A stretch of 40,585 nt of DNA from a virus, in IMG/VR virus record IMGVR_UViG_3300046512_000173, positions 1-40,585 of that record, one strand, 5' to 3'. This document shows positions 23,434 to 31,081 of this stretch, piece by piece. A program made the translations under genes and the position numbers. Every line of letters begins with the position of its first letter. The stretch's first letter is position 1. The notes under the pieces are model-generated. The model made no database searches and was not told the DNA's origin. It saw only the letters and a list, made by a program, of their open reading frames with translations.

Positions 23434-23829
23434 TTAACGGCGCGAGGCGCCAGCGACGATGGCGTTGACTGCTGCCTTGCGCTCACCGGTTTGAGGGTCG
23501 CTGCCGTCGGGTGCGGCAGTACCGTTCGCGCCCTGAGCATCGTTTTTGATGGAAAGCAGCGAAATGCCGCGATCAGAAGCGGCCTTGAACAGATGCAAGG
23601 CCGTGGCTTCAACCGAGGTGCCGCCATCAATAGCCGCAGCAATCTCGGTCTCGAAGCCTTTGCTGGCCAGCGCGTTGATGCCCTTGATGCGCTCGCGCTC
23701 GGCACCGGCCGCCTCGGTACGAATCGCCGAAAGATCAGGCTGCTGAGCCTGGGCGATTTCGATGGTGGCAGGATCGGTACCGGCAGCCACTGCCGCACGC
23801 AGCTCTGCCGTAGTCGTTACGGTGGTCAT
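23434..23829 (-). CDS. Internal-start scaffolding protein (Nu3-like)
   Basis: Within the protease gene, ATG 23829 (MTTVTTTAELRAAV) is preceded by AAGGA seven bases upstream, a better ribosome-binding site than expected by chance. Translation from here would give a 131-residue scaffold identical to the protease C-terminus, as with lambda Nu3. It guides prohead assembly and is later removed. Confidence 0.7.
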   Translation of the reverse strand: MTTVTTTAELRAAVAAGTDPATIEIAQAQQPDLSAIRTEAAGAERERIKGINALASKGFETEIAAAIDGGTSVEATALHLFKAASDRGISLLSIKNDAQGANGTAAPDGSDPQTGERKAAVNAIVAGASRR

Positions 23830-24660
23830 GGTGTTTTTCCTTGGGAGTGTGATGGCCGGTTTGGCCAGTTCGGTAATCAGTGATTCAAGCGAGCCGAGGC
23901 GATGGGCAAGGCCGGACTCCACGGCAGCGGCCCCGACGCGCAAGCCACCGAAGTCGCCCATTCCAGGGACCGCTTCGGCGTCGACGCCAAGATTGCGCGC
24001 CACCTTGGCCACGAAGACGTCAGCCATGGCGTCGATGGTTTCGCCTACCTTTGCTCGGCCCTCTTCGGTATTCATATCCGGGCGCTTGTTCGGGGCATTG
24101 CGGCTGACGATCTGGTAACGCTTGCGACCGGTGGACGCTTCGTTCTCGACCACCGCCTCGACGACAACACCGATGCTGCCAACCAGGGTGGTCTCATCAA
24201 TGACGATCTCGCCCGCAGCTGATGCGATCCAGTACGCGGCGCTGGCTCCAGTACCACCGATGTAGGCCACGATCTTTTTCCGATCACGACCGGCGTAGAT
24301 CATTTCGGCCAGCTCGTTGATGCCAGCCGCAACGCCACCCGGGCTGTCGATATTGAGGACAATCGAGCGAACCTTGGGGTCGTCCAAAGCCTGCTGAATA
24401 TCGGTGGCCAGCACCTGGGTACTGGTGGCTCCGCTGATTTCGGTGAACAGGTTGGCGTAGCGGAATACCGGGCCAATGACCGGCACCACCGCCACGCCGT
24501 TGCGCACCGTGACCCGGCGGGTATCATCCAAACGCTCGCCCCGGCGGGTCTCCAGCGCCATCGGATCGCCCATGCGATCCGCGATGGTCAGCAGGTTATC
24601 GAGGGCATCAGGCATCATCAGCCAGGGCTGCGCCGCAGCTAGCTCAAGTGCTCTTGCCAT
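23434..24660 (-). CDS. Head maturation protease with C-terminal scaffold (S49, lambda C-like)
   Basis: The 408-residue product contains an SppA-type S49 domain: LNIDSPGGVAAG near 102-113, and GTGASAAYWIASAAGEI with the likely nucleophile Ser140. After residue 276 follows an acidic/Ala-rich scaffold part (AEL...AGAERERIKGINALA). As in lambda C/Nu3, the scaffold also has its own internal start (MTTVTTT). The protease processes portal and scaffold during head maturation. Confidence 0.92.
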   Translation of the reverse strand: MARALELAAAQPWLMMPDALDNLLTIADRMGDPMALETRRGERLDDTRRVTVRNGVAVVPVIGPVFRYANLFTEISGATSTQVLATDIQQALDDPKVRSIVLNIDSPGGVAAGINELAEMIYAGRDRKKIVAYIGGTGASAAYWIASAAGEIVIDETTLVGSIGVVVEAVVENEASTGRKRYQIVSRNAPNKRPDMNTEEGRAKVGETIDAMADVFVAKVARNLGVDAEAVPGMGDFGGLRVGAAAVESGLAHRLGSLESLITELAKPAITLPRKNTMTTVTTTAELRAAVAAGTDPATIEIAQAQQPDLSAIRTEAAGAERERIKGINALASKGFETEIAAAIDGGTSVEATALHLFKAASDRGISLLSIKNDAQGANGTAAPDGSDPQTGERKAAVNAIVAGASRR

Positions 24661-24662
24661 GT

Positions 24663-26264
24663 TTATTCCTCTTCGGGTTTGGGATCGGGTGGGCCTTCGA
24701 GGCCGCCCTTGGGCAACACATGCAGGCCGTCGGCCCGGCGCTGGTTAACCTCGCGAACACGTTGCTGATACACCTGCTGCCAGGGTTCGCCGGTCATCGC
24801 GGCGGTTTCCAGGGTTTCGTTGCTCACCCCGATCTCGATGCGCTTGCCCGCCGCATTGGCTTCCTTCAGCTCGTCGATGGCACCACGCGCCGGACCGATC
24901 CAGATGGCCTGGCAGTAGGCTTTGCGCCGCGCTGGCTCTGAATAACCGGGTAGGTGGATCAGCCCGCGTGCAACCGCCTCGTCGATCACCAGCTCGCGGC
25001 TGGGCTGGCAGAAGTCACAGGCGAGCCACCAGCGGCGCAGGCTGTAGAACCGCCATGCCTGAAGCATCGCGGCCCGGGCTGCGCTGTAGCTGCTGCTGTA
25101 GTGCAGGAGCAACTCCTCCAGCGGCAGCTCCAGGGCGGCGCCGATCTCTTTAACGACGGCGGTGAAGAACGGGTCGAACTGGGCGTTGGGCCGGGCCGGG
25201 TTGGCAATCATCGGCTCTTCACCCACGCCCAGGTCGACCACTGCGCCCTCGCCCAGCGCCAGTTGGCCGTCCCCAGAGCTGCCACCATCGGCGGATTCAT
25301 TCGAGAGCGCAGACATCGGCAGGTTGCCCGTCTGGAAGTCCGAGGATTTCTTGATGAACACCGTGAACATCGCAGAGATCACGGCGGCCATCAGTTCGGC
25401 ACTGCTGTAGCGCTCAAGCTTTTGCAATGGCTCCAGCACCGGCGACAGGTACGGCACGCCGCGTCGCTGACCAGGGCGCTCTTTGTCGGCCATGATGTGC
25501 AGTACCCGGCGCCGACCGGTCTCGGCACCGAACACAGACAAGCGCTGCCATTGCAGCGGCTGGCTCGCTATATGCTCCCCGGGATAGCCGGTGCAGACGC
25601 GGTAGGCCACTGGTGCCCCCAACCCGTCGAACTCCACCCCGTCGATCATGTTGATCTGATCCAAGCCGTTGTTCGGGTTGCACACCCGCTCAGACTCGAT
25701 CAGTTGCAAGCGGGTGCTGAAGATGCAGCCCGGCCGTTCTTCGTCAGGACTGGCGACGAACACGTCACCGGCGACCATGGACGACACCAAGACCAGCGCC
25801 TGCAGCTGGTAGTGGTTCAACGTCGATTCGGCATCACACTCCCGGGGGTCGTCCGCATACAGCGACCACAAACGGTCCAACTGGCGGTTGATCCCCTCGG
25901 CCTCATCGATGTGCAGGCCGAGCGCTTCGTGGTCGATCTGCGCCCGGCACACCAGACCGGTGCCGACGACGTTGGTGCGCAACCGGGTTATCGCAGCCCG
26001 AGCGATCAGGTGATTGCGCAGTGCATCGCGGGAACGAGCGACCAGCATCCGCCGTTCATTCTTGTTGTAATCGCGACGCGGGCTGCCCAGGCCGGGTATC
26101 CAGCTCGCCATGGAGCGCAGGACACGCGACGCACCGCGCCACCGTGTTTCGACACCGCCACCGCCGCCCTGGGCGACAATGTGATGCCCCCCAACAGCCG
26201 CTTTGGCTTGCTTGATCGCCTCACCCATCAGCAGATCGGCAGGGGACTTACGGAAAGGCCACAT
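24663..26264 (-). CDS. Portal protein (lambda B family)
   Basis: The 533-residue product contains SRDALRNHLIARAAITRLRTNVVG, MVAGDVFVA, HIMADKERPGQRRGVPYL and a C-terminal LYHYSSSYSAARAAMLQ-like stretch, the series characteristic of lambda-type portals. It forms the dodecameric ring through which DNA enters and leaves. It starts two bases after gpW stops and ends two bases before the protease gene. Confidence 0.94.
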   Translation of the reverse strand: MWPFRKSPADLLMGEAIKQAKAAVGGHHIVAQGGGGGVETRWRGASRVLRSMASWIPGLGSPRRDYNKNERRMLVARSRDALRNHLIARAAITRLRTNVVGTGLVCRAQIDHEALGLHIDEAEGINRQLDRLWSLYADDPRECDAESTLNHYQLQALVLVSSMVAGDVFVASPDEERPGCIFSTRLQLIESERVCNPNNGLDQINMIDGVEFDGLGAPVAYRVCTGYPGEHIASQPLQWQRLSVFGAETGRRRVLHIMADKERPGQRRGVPYLSPVLEPLQKLERYSSAELMAAVISAMFTVFIKKSSDFQTGNLPMSALSNESADGGSSGDGQLALGEGAVVDLGVGEEPMIANPARPNAQFDPFFTAVVKEIGAALELPLEELLLHYSSSYSAARAAMLQAWRFYSLRRWWLACDFCQPSRELVIDEAVARGLIHLPGYSEPARRKAYCQAIWIGPARGAIDELKEANAAGKRIEIGVSNETLETAAMTGEPWQQVYQQRVREVNQRRADGLHVLPKGGLEGPPDPKPEEE

Positions 26265-26266
26265 GG

Positions 26267-26482
26267 TCAGATCCCCAGATAAATGACGCGATTGCGTCCA
26301 CGGCCTTTGGCAGCGGCCTGTTCTGCCGCGACCTCTTTGGCGTATTGCTGTTCGAGCAAGCGCAGGCTGTTCAGCTCAGCCATCTGGACTTCCCTGTCAG
26401 CCCGGCGTAGCCGTTGACCGTTTTTCAAGACGGCCGAGATCGCGGCGCGGACTTCATCCAGCCGTCGCTGTGCATCTGTCAT
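26267..26482 (-). CDS. Head-tail joining protein gpW (lambda type)
   Basis: The 71-residue product begins MTDAQRRLDEVRAAISAVLKNG and includes MAELNSLRLLEQQYAKEVA, the helix-turn pattern of lambda gpW. It plugs the filled portal. Gene order terminase large subunit, W, portal is that of lambda. Confidence 0.85.
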   Translation of the reverse strand: MTDAQRRLDEVRAAISAVLKNGQRLRRADREVQMAELNSLRLLEQQYAKEVAAEQAAAKGRGRNRVIYLGI

Positions 26483-26495
26483 GTTGAAACCTCAG

Positions 26496-28505
26496 TTAGC
26501 CAACGCTGCTGCGCGTCCCCCTCCCACGGCTGACCGTTCGACGAGGCGCCGCAGCAACCGGCTGTTCGGTGGTGAATAGGGTCGGTTGCAGCAGTTGCTG
26601 CTCCAGCTGGTCCCACTCGCTGTCGCGCAGCAAATGGGTCTTGAGGCTGCGAGCCGCGTGCAAGGCATACACCTCACAGTCGAGCGCTTCGTTGCGCCGT
26701 CCGGCCTTCTTCTGCCAGACCATCTTGCTGGGATTGCGTGGGTGGGGAGCCAGCACCTCGTTGGTGAGTTGCTCGTAGTAATCGGAGCGAATCTCGCTGT
26801 ACCAGTGCATCCGCCCGGGGCCGGAGCCCTTGAGCCGCATCCGGCCATCGATCAGGGTCTTGGCCTTGTGAGTACCGACGATGTACACGCGCAAGCCATA
26901 CTTCGAGGCTTTCGTGTTGTCCTGGCTGGTATCGCTCGACTGCGCGGGCTTGGTGAAGATCTCCTTGTCCCGGCTGTCAATCGAAGCCCCCTTGATCGCC
27001 ATGATGTTGAAGCGCTGGCGTTCACGAACGTAGCTGTAAACCGCATCGCTGGTATTGCCGTCCGAGCTGTCGATGCTGACCGCCGAAACGGCGAGCCGGG
27101 CGCCGCTTTCAGTCGGGATCGGCTGCGCGATGACCTTGTCCAGCTCCTGCCAAACCGGATCGTGTTTATCAATCGGGTTGCCAGGCAGCTCGCCCCAGTA
27201 CAAGCGCCAAGACTCTTCTCCCCGGCCCCAACCAATAATGACCAGGGCAAGGCGGTCGCCCTGGACGTCGACGCCCACGGTGACCATCAGTACGCCGTTG
27301 GGCGCGGTCAGTTCCGCGTAAGGCTCTGCACGCCTTTCCAGCTCATCGGTCTTGGGCGCATTGCTCTTGTATTCGTAGCTCTCGCCCATCGAGCTGTTGG
27401 TGAAGGCGATCATCGGGCCGATGTTGCCCTGTGCGGCCGCGTGCTGAGCCTGCAGCTTCTTTTCCATCAGCACTTCGAACCGCGAGCCGTAGAACGTCGC
27501 ATACAGCTCGTTGAGGATGTACCCGGCAATGCCCCTGAACTCAGCCGTAGCCACCCAGCGGCCATGCTTCAGATTGGCGTTCTTCTGGTTGTCGTCCCAG
27601 ATCGCCGAGCAGTGCGGGCAGACGTAGAACGCGCTTTCAGGGCGACGCTTACCGTAAACCTCATGGGAATAGCTGGGGTCTTCGTCGCAGTGCAGATGGT
27701 CAAAGCTGAGCGCATGCGATTCGCCGCACTCATGACACGGCACCATGCCGACACGTTTGTCAGACAGCTCCAGCTCCGCGTCGATGGCTGAAAGCCCCTT
27801 GATGGTCGGGGTTCCGCCGATGATGATCTTGGACCGCCGGAAGGTTTTCAGACGCTCCTTGGCCAGCTTGATACTGTCCCCCTGCCCCCTCAGGTTGAGG
27901 TTACAGTCGTCCGGCTCTTCCACCGCCACACGCGGCACCGGCGTGGATTTCACGCTGGCCGGGCTGTTGGAGCCGACCATCTTGAGAAAGCCGCCGGGGA
28001 AGCGCTTGAAGTCTTGCCGCTGCTGCAGCTTGCGGCTGCGCAGATCCACCTTCTTGCGCAACCTGGGCGTCGCTTCGATCATCGGCTCCAGCTTCTCGGC
28101 AACGTACTGCTTCGCCGCGTCAGCCTTAGGAAACAGGACCAGAATCGGCGAAGGATCGAGATCGATCCACTTGCCCAGTGCATTGCCCAGCACACCGGAC
28201 GTCCAGGCGACCTGAGCCGACTTGCGGCCCACGATTTCAGACACGGCCGGATCGTCCAGCGCCTCCAGCGGGCCACCAGGCCAGATGAGGTGCGGCGTGA
28301 TATCGAAGCGGTATTTACCGGGCCGCGCCGACTCTTCGGGCGACAGCCACCGATACTTGTCGGCCCAGTCGATGATGCTCATTCGTGGCGGCGGCGCCCA
28401 TTTCAGGCACACCTGCTTGATACCCTTAATCGCCGCTTTCTTCAGCGCTCTGCGGGTCGTCCTGTTCCTCAGGATCCCAATCTGGATCGGCATCATCCTC
28501 GTCAT
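26496..28505 (-). CDS. Terminase large subunit (GpA family)
   Basis: The 669-residue product is the packaging motor and cos-cleaving nuclease. It shows WADKYRWLSPEESARPGKYR near 47-66, ATPase motifs around SAQVAWTSGVLGNALGKWI, a zinc knuckle (CHECGESH, then CPHCSAIW) and a nuclease core beginning VGVDVQGDRLALVIIGWG. The open frame overlaps the small subunit by 80 bases, an unusually long overlap. A start further in (MPIQIG) is possible. The GpA family implies cohesive-end packaging. Confidence 0.94.
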   Translation of the reverse strand: MTRMMPIQIGILRNRTTRRALKKAAIKGIKQVCLKWAPPPRMSIIDWADKYRWLSPEESARPGKYRFDITPHLIWPGGPLEALDDPAVSEIVGRKSAQVAWTSGVLGNALGKWIDLDPSPILVLFPKADAAKQYVAEKLEPMIEATPRLRKKVDLRSRKLQQRQDFKRFPGGFLKMVGSNSPASVKSTPVPRVAVEEPDDCNLNLRGQGDSIKLAKERLKTFRRSKIIIGGTPTIKGLSAIDAELELSDKRVGMVPCHECGESHALSFDHLHCDEDPSYSHEVYGKRRPESAFYVCPHCSAIWDDNQKNANLKHGRWVATAEFRGIAGYILNELYATFYGSRFEVLMEKKLQAQHAAAQGNIGPMIAFTNSSMGESYEYKSNAPKTDELERRAEPYAELTAPNGVLMVTVGVDVQGDRLALVIIGWGRGEESWRLYWGELPGNPIDKHDPVWQELDKVIAQPIPTESGARLAVSAVSIDSSDGNTSDAVYSYVRERQRFNIMAIKGASIDSRDKEIFTKPAQSSDTSQDNTKASKYGLRVYIVGTHKAKTLIDGRMRLKGSGPGRMHWYSEIRSDYYEQLTNEVLAPHPRNPSKMVWQKKAGRRNEALDCEVYALHAARSLKTHLLRDSEWDQLEQQLLQPTLFTTEQPVAAAPRRTVSRGRGTRSSVG

Positions 28506-28950
28506 AGTTGGAGAGCCTCCTCAGGATTGTCTCGATGGGGTCGCTGATCAAATGGACATCGACGTCAATGCCGTACCTGGCGGCCAAGTCCGAAGCCAAT
28601 GCGTCAGGGAAGGTATTGAGCAGCTCGACTTTCGCCGACGTGATCACCGCTTCGAAGCGCTGGACCATGTCTTCTGCCAGCACTACCGACTCTAATTCCT
28701 TGGCCAGCGCCAGCTCTTCTCGGTCGCCCCGGACCCTGTCCAGGCGGTCACGGTTCGTTTCCTTTTTGCCGTTGAGGGCGGCCTGCTGCATCAGCCACTG
28801 GATCACCGCCTCGGTGTCGTACTGGTTTTCGTTGCCGCGTCCCTGACCGAACTCCATTACGGGCATTCCATCTTTCTGCCAGCGGGTCAGAGTCCGTTCA
28901 TCCCGGCCGACCAGTTCACCCAGTTCAACCTTACTGACTACCCTGCCCAT
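28426..28950 (-). CDS. Terminase small subunit (Nu1-like)
   Basis: The 174-residue product has an N-terminal winged-helix DNA-binding domain (VSKVELGELVGRDERTLTRWQKDGMP near 4-29) that recognises the packaging site, a coiled middle and an acidic C-terminus that contacts the large subunit. It lies directly next to the presumed cos region (28951-29155). Confidence 0.88.
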   Translation of the reverse strand: MGRVVSKVELGELVGRDERTLTRWQKDGMPVMEFGQGRGNENQYDTEAVIQWLMQQAALNGKKETNRDRLDRVRGDREELALAKELESVVLAEDMVQRFEAVITSAKVELLNTFPDALASDLAARYGIDVDVHLISDPIETILRRLSNYDEDDADPDWDPEEQDDPQSAEESGD

Positions 28951-29155
28951 AGCTAACCCTTTGAAAAGACGGACATCCCTGTAAAAAACTCAGCTGCACG
29001 AAACCCGCGAGTTTGGCCACCCGTGTAGGGGGCGGCCCAGGGGGAGGACCCAAAAAACTGCCGCCTACCCCCCACCCCGGCACCAATTCACCAGGTTCGA
29101 TGGACGGTTGAACAGGCGGAACTCTCAACCACCCTGCGCTCGCACAGCACAATGA
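28951..29155. other. Candidate cos / packaging region
   Basis: About 200 gene-free bases just upstream of the small terminase gene, where lambda-like phages keep cosN and cosB. A GC-rich block with imperfect inverted repeats (TAGGGGGCGGCC near 29026-29038, CCGCCTACCCCCC near 29062-29074) stands out from its surroundings. The nick positions cannot be read from sequence. Confidence 0.4.
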
Positions 29156-29395
29156 TCAGCCAGCCCGACAGCTACACACACAACCGCTGATTGGCATCTC
29201 GTGGTAACGGCCAGTAGCCAATGCCATGCTCAACGCCTCTACGAGTACTTCCTTGGGGGTTTCCTCTAAGGTCTTCTCCCAGTAATGTCGCGCTCGCGTC
29301 AAATCGACATCACGACGAATCTGCATGTCGATGTATCGAACTACTTGCTCCCAGCTTTGGGAGCTTTTTTTCTCTTGCTCAGGAGTCAAGGACAT
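29156..29395 (-). CDS. Small helical protein of unknown function, divergent from 29394
   Basis: The 79-residue product starts MSLTPEQEKKSSQSWEQ and has two amphipathic helices (WEQVVRYIDMQIRRDVDLTRARHYW, EVLVEALSMALATGRYHEM), then a CVCSC tail. A GGAGGTGG lies three bases before the ATG. The start codon overlaps that of the divergent plus-strand gene (CATG palindrome), so each gene holds the other's ribosome-binding site. I do not recognise the family. Confidence 0.55.
   Translation of the reverse strand: MSLTPEQEKKSSQSWEQVVRYIDMQIRRDVDLTRARHYWEKTLEETPKEVLVEALSMALATGRYHEMPISGCVCSCRAG
29347..29371 (+). terminator. Intrinsic terminator on the plus strand, before the gene at 29394
   Basis: GCTCCC (29347-29352) pairs with GGGAGC (29359-29364) around AGCTTT, followed by seven T residues. 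It lies 23 bases before the ATG at 29394 and inside the divergent small gene. It would stop rightward transcription just before 29394, so it could act as an attenuator or as insulation. Confidence 0.6.
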
Positions 29396-29837
29396 GACCA
29401 CCTCCAACATTCAGAAATTCGACGAGATCACCGGCCAGGTGTTTGGTGCCCTCTATGAGGACTTCCCGGTAGCAAGGTACCTGCTAATCAAAGAGTTCCT
29501 TGAAGACGGGTTCTCATACAATGAGCAGTTAGGGGACGAATTCCCCAATCAAAACGGTGACTTTTTCTTCGCGTGTGTCGAGTGGCTGGCAGATGCTGGA
29601 TATCTGCGTTTCCGGGAAAAAATGCACCAAGCAGGATTTGAAGGAGCAGTTCTCACCAGCAAAGGCCTCGAAGCCCTCAAGGCTGTTCCAGCGAGTCTTT
29701 CCGCAGGCCCGTCCTTGGGCGAGCAACTTGTTGATGCCACTAAAAGCGGAACCAAAAGCATCCTTGGTAGCCTGGCGGGAGAAGTGCTATCGATTGGATC
29801 GCGCATCGTAACCAACCACCTCGGGCTACCGAGCTAA
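29394..29837 (+). CDS. Unknown prophage protein, plus-strand gene within the late region
   Basis: The 147-residue product starts MTTSNIQKFDEITGQVFGALYEDFP with AGGAGTCAAGG directly upstream. It has a winged-helix-like mix of helices (RYLLIKEFLEDG, FFFACVEWLADAGYLRF, then AVLTSKGLEALKAVP) and a C-terminal Gly/Ser/Ala helix (GTKSILGSLAGEVLSIG). It is the only gene on the plus strand between the lysis and regulatory ends, so it is probably a moron expressed from the prophage. The function is unknown; a DNA-binding role is a guess from the helix pattern. Confidence 0.7.
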   Translation: MTTSNIQKFDEITGQVFGALYEDFPVARYLLIKEFLEDGFSYNEQLGDEFPNQNGDFFFACVEWLADAGYLRFREKMHQAGFEGAVLTSKGLEALKAVPASLSAGPSLGEQLVDATKSGTKSILGSLAGEVLSIGSRIVTNHLGLPS

Positions 29838-29849
29838 ATCATTTTCACA

Positions 29850-30197
29850 TCAATTCGGATCCGAGTGACTGGGCGGCGGCACCTCGCAGACACCCAGCCG
29901 CTTGGCGGCCCAGCGCTCGTATAGCCCGATGGCAACATCGGCACCGGCCATGGCGGTGAGGCATCCGAAGCCACCGGCGGTCCAGATTGAAACCCCCGCC
30001 GCATACAAAAGCATCATGGTCGACAACCCGCAGACCACGCATGCCCCCGATCGCAGGGCAAGGCGCCGGAGTAGCGACCAGCCGTGCATGCCGTCCTTGT
30101 CCGCGCGCCACATCTCGCCCGAAACGCCGCCGATTAGCGCAAGGACGATCACTAACCAGATTGGCATCTCTGCCAGCGTTTGCTGTTCCGTTGTCAT
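29850..30197 (-). CDS. Phage holin
   Basis: I chose ATG 30197 (AAGGGGCGG upstream), giving 115 residues: MTTEQQTLAEMPIWLVIVLALIGGVSGEMWRAD. Three hydrophobic segments lie near 12-27, 49-66 and 71-90, with conserved GGVSGEMWRA and GADVAIGLYERWAAKRLG. This is a pseudomonad phage holin family commonly placed at the terminase side of the late operon. It forms the membrane hole that releases the endolysin. It is the first gene of the leftward late operon. Confidence 0.8.
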   Translation of the reverse strand: MTTEQQTLAEMPIWLVIVLALIGGVSGEMWRADKDGMHGWSLLRRLALRSGACVVCGLSTMMLLYAAGVSIWTAGGFGCLTAMAGADVAIGLYERWAAKRLGVCEVPPPSHSDPN

Positions 30198-30215
30198 CGC
30201 CCGCCCCTTAAACGC

Positions 30216-30239
30216 AAAAACCCGGCGCGAGGGCCGGGT
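30216..30239 (-). terminator. Intrinsic terminator before the late operon
   Basis: A 7-bp perfect stem (ACCCGGC 30220-30226 with GCCGGGT 30233-30239) is followed on the minus strand by five T residues (30216-30220). It lies between the region downstream of Q and the holin gene, the position of tR' in lambda, and would have to be read through for late gene expression. Confidence 0.65.
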
Positions 30240-30422
30240 CATGTGGTGTGGTGCCTGCCGCGCTATGCGGTCGCACCTATCGAAGATGTGTACTTTTTAC
30301 AGGTCGATTTTACTGGCAGCAAGCCCGTTTTAATGCCACCGACGAATATGTAGGCAATGCAGCACGAACGCCCCGGCAATGTAGCTGAATACACCACAAC
30401 GGCCATTCGCTTTTGAGCGCTG

Positions 30423-30687
30423 GTCCCACCGTCCCACCAGCCTCATGACAGGTGGGACGGATGCCCCCCCCGAAAACAGGGCGTTGTCCCACCGTCCCAC
30501 CTTTATTCTATTTTTCTCGTGTAAAGAGGTAGTTATTAAAAGCACGCTTACGCGCGCATAACGCGTGATGGTGCCCGCTACGCTACATGCGAGATTCGCA
30601 CAAACAAGTGGGACGGTGGGACGGGCCAACGAATACGGGGGCTTACCCCGTCCCACTATGCATGCACAAGGTGGGACGAGGTGGGCC
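30423..30687. repeat. Iteron-like GGTGGGAC repeats, candidate replication origin
   Basis: The octamer GGTGGGAC or a one-base variant occurs about ten times in both orientations: as GTCCCACC at 30423, 30431, 30486 and 30494; as GGTGGGAC at 30451, 30615 and 30670; with variants at 30607, 30650 and 30680. Several are in abutting pairs. An AT-rich stretch (30502-30540) lies in the middle. The block (30240-30721) has no convincing gene and is next to the VapE-type primase-helicase and Q genes. It may be the origin, or the late promoter and Q-loading region. The minus-strand frame across it is low-complexity and rejected. Confidence 0.6.
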
Positions 30688-30721
30688 ATAGCCAGAGCGG
30701 CAGACAGGTAGGCAATAGGGA

Positions 30722-31081
30722 TCAAGCCGCTTTCCCCATCAACAAGACAGCAATGCACTCGTGTGCCAGATGCAAGCGTTGGTAGTACGTCCTGGCACTG
30801 CACCCGCAATGCAGCATTTTCTGAGACAGAAAACTGTCGTGGTTGCAGTAGTGCTCACGCACGGCCACCGCCAACTCGGGCGCCAGGTGCTTGTTTACGA
30901 TCAACTCGATATCAACCGACTGGTCGAGCAACACACGGCTGCCGCGAGTGCCTCGGATCAGCTCCCCTTTGCACTCCATCAGCATAGCGATCATGTTGCC
31001 TCCACCAGGTACGCCCTCGGTGATCGGAGAGTGGAGGTCCTGCGCCCATAGCTTGAGCATTTCATCTATGTACCTAATCAA
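30722..31081 (-). CDS. Q-like late antiterminator
   Basis: The product (IRYIDEMLKLWAQDLHSP, then GGGNMIAMLMECKGELIRG, a C-terminal HCGCSARTYYQRLHLAHECIA) resembles the lambdoid antitermination Q family, with a Cys pair and a helix likely to contact DNA. I chose TTG 31081 because GAGGAGG lies six bases upstream, within the end of the primase gene. This gives about 119 residues. GTG 31099 and ATG 31060 are alternatives. It lies directly before the gene-free block, terminator and late operon, as Q does in lambda. The function is inferred. Confidence 0.65.
   Translation of the reverse strand: MIRYIDEMLKLWAQDLHSPITEGVPGGGNMIAMLMECKGELIRGTRGSRVLLDQSVDIELIVNKHLAPELAVAVREHYCNHDSFLSQKMLHCGCSARTYYQRLHLAHECIAVLLMGKAA

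Noticed and set aside
24954-26282. Long plus-strand frame opposite the portal gene
   Set aside because: The His- and Arg-rich composition is an artefact of antisense reading; the portal is certain.
26586-27791. Long plus-strand frame opposite the large terminase
   Set aside because: Antisense shadow of a well-recognised gene.
30330-30809. Minus-strand frame across the GGTGGGAC repeats
   Set aside because: Its sequence is driven by the repeats, has no ribosome-binding site and overlaps the Q-like gene.
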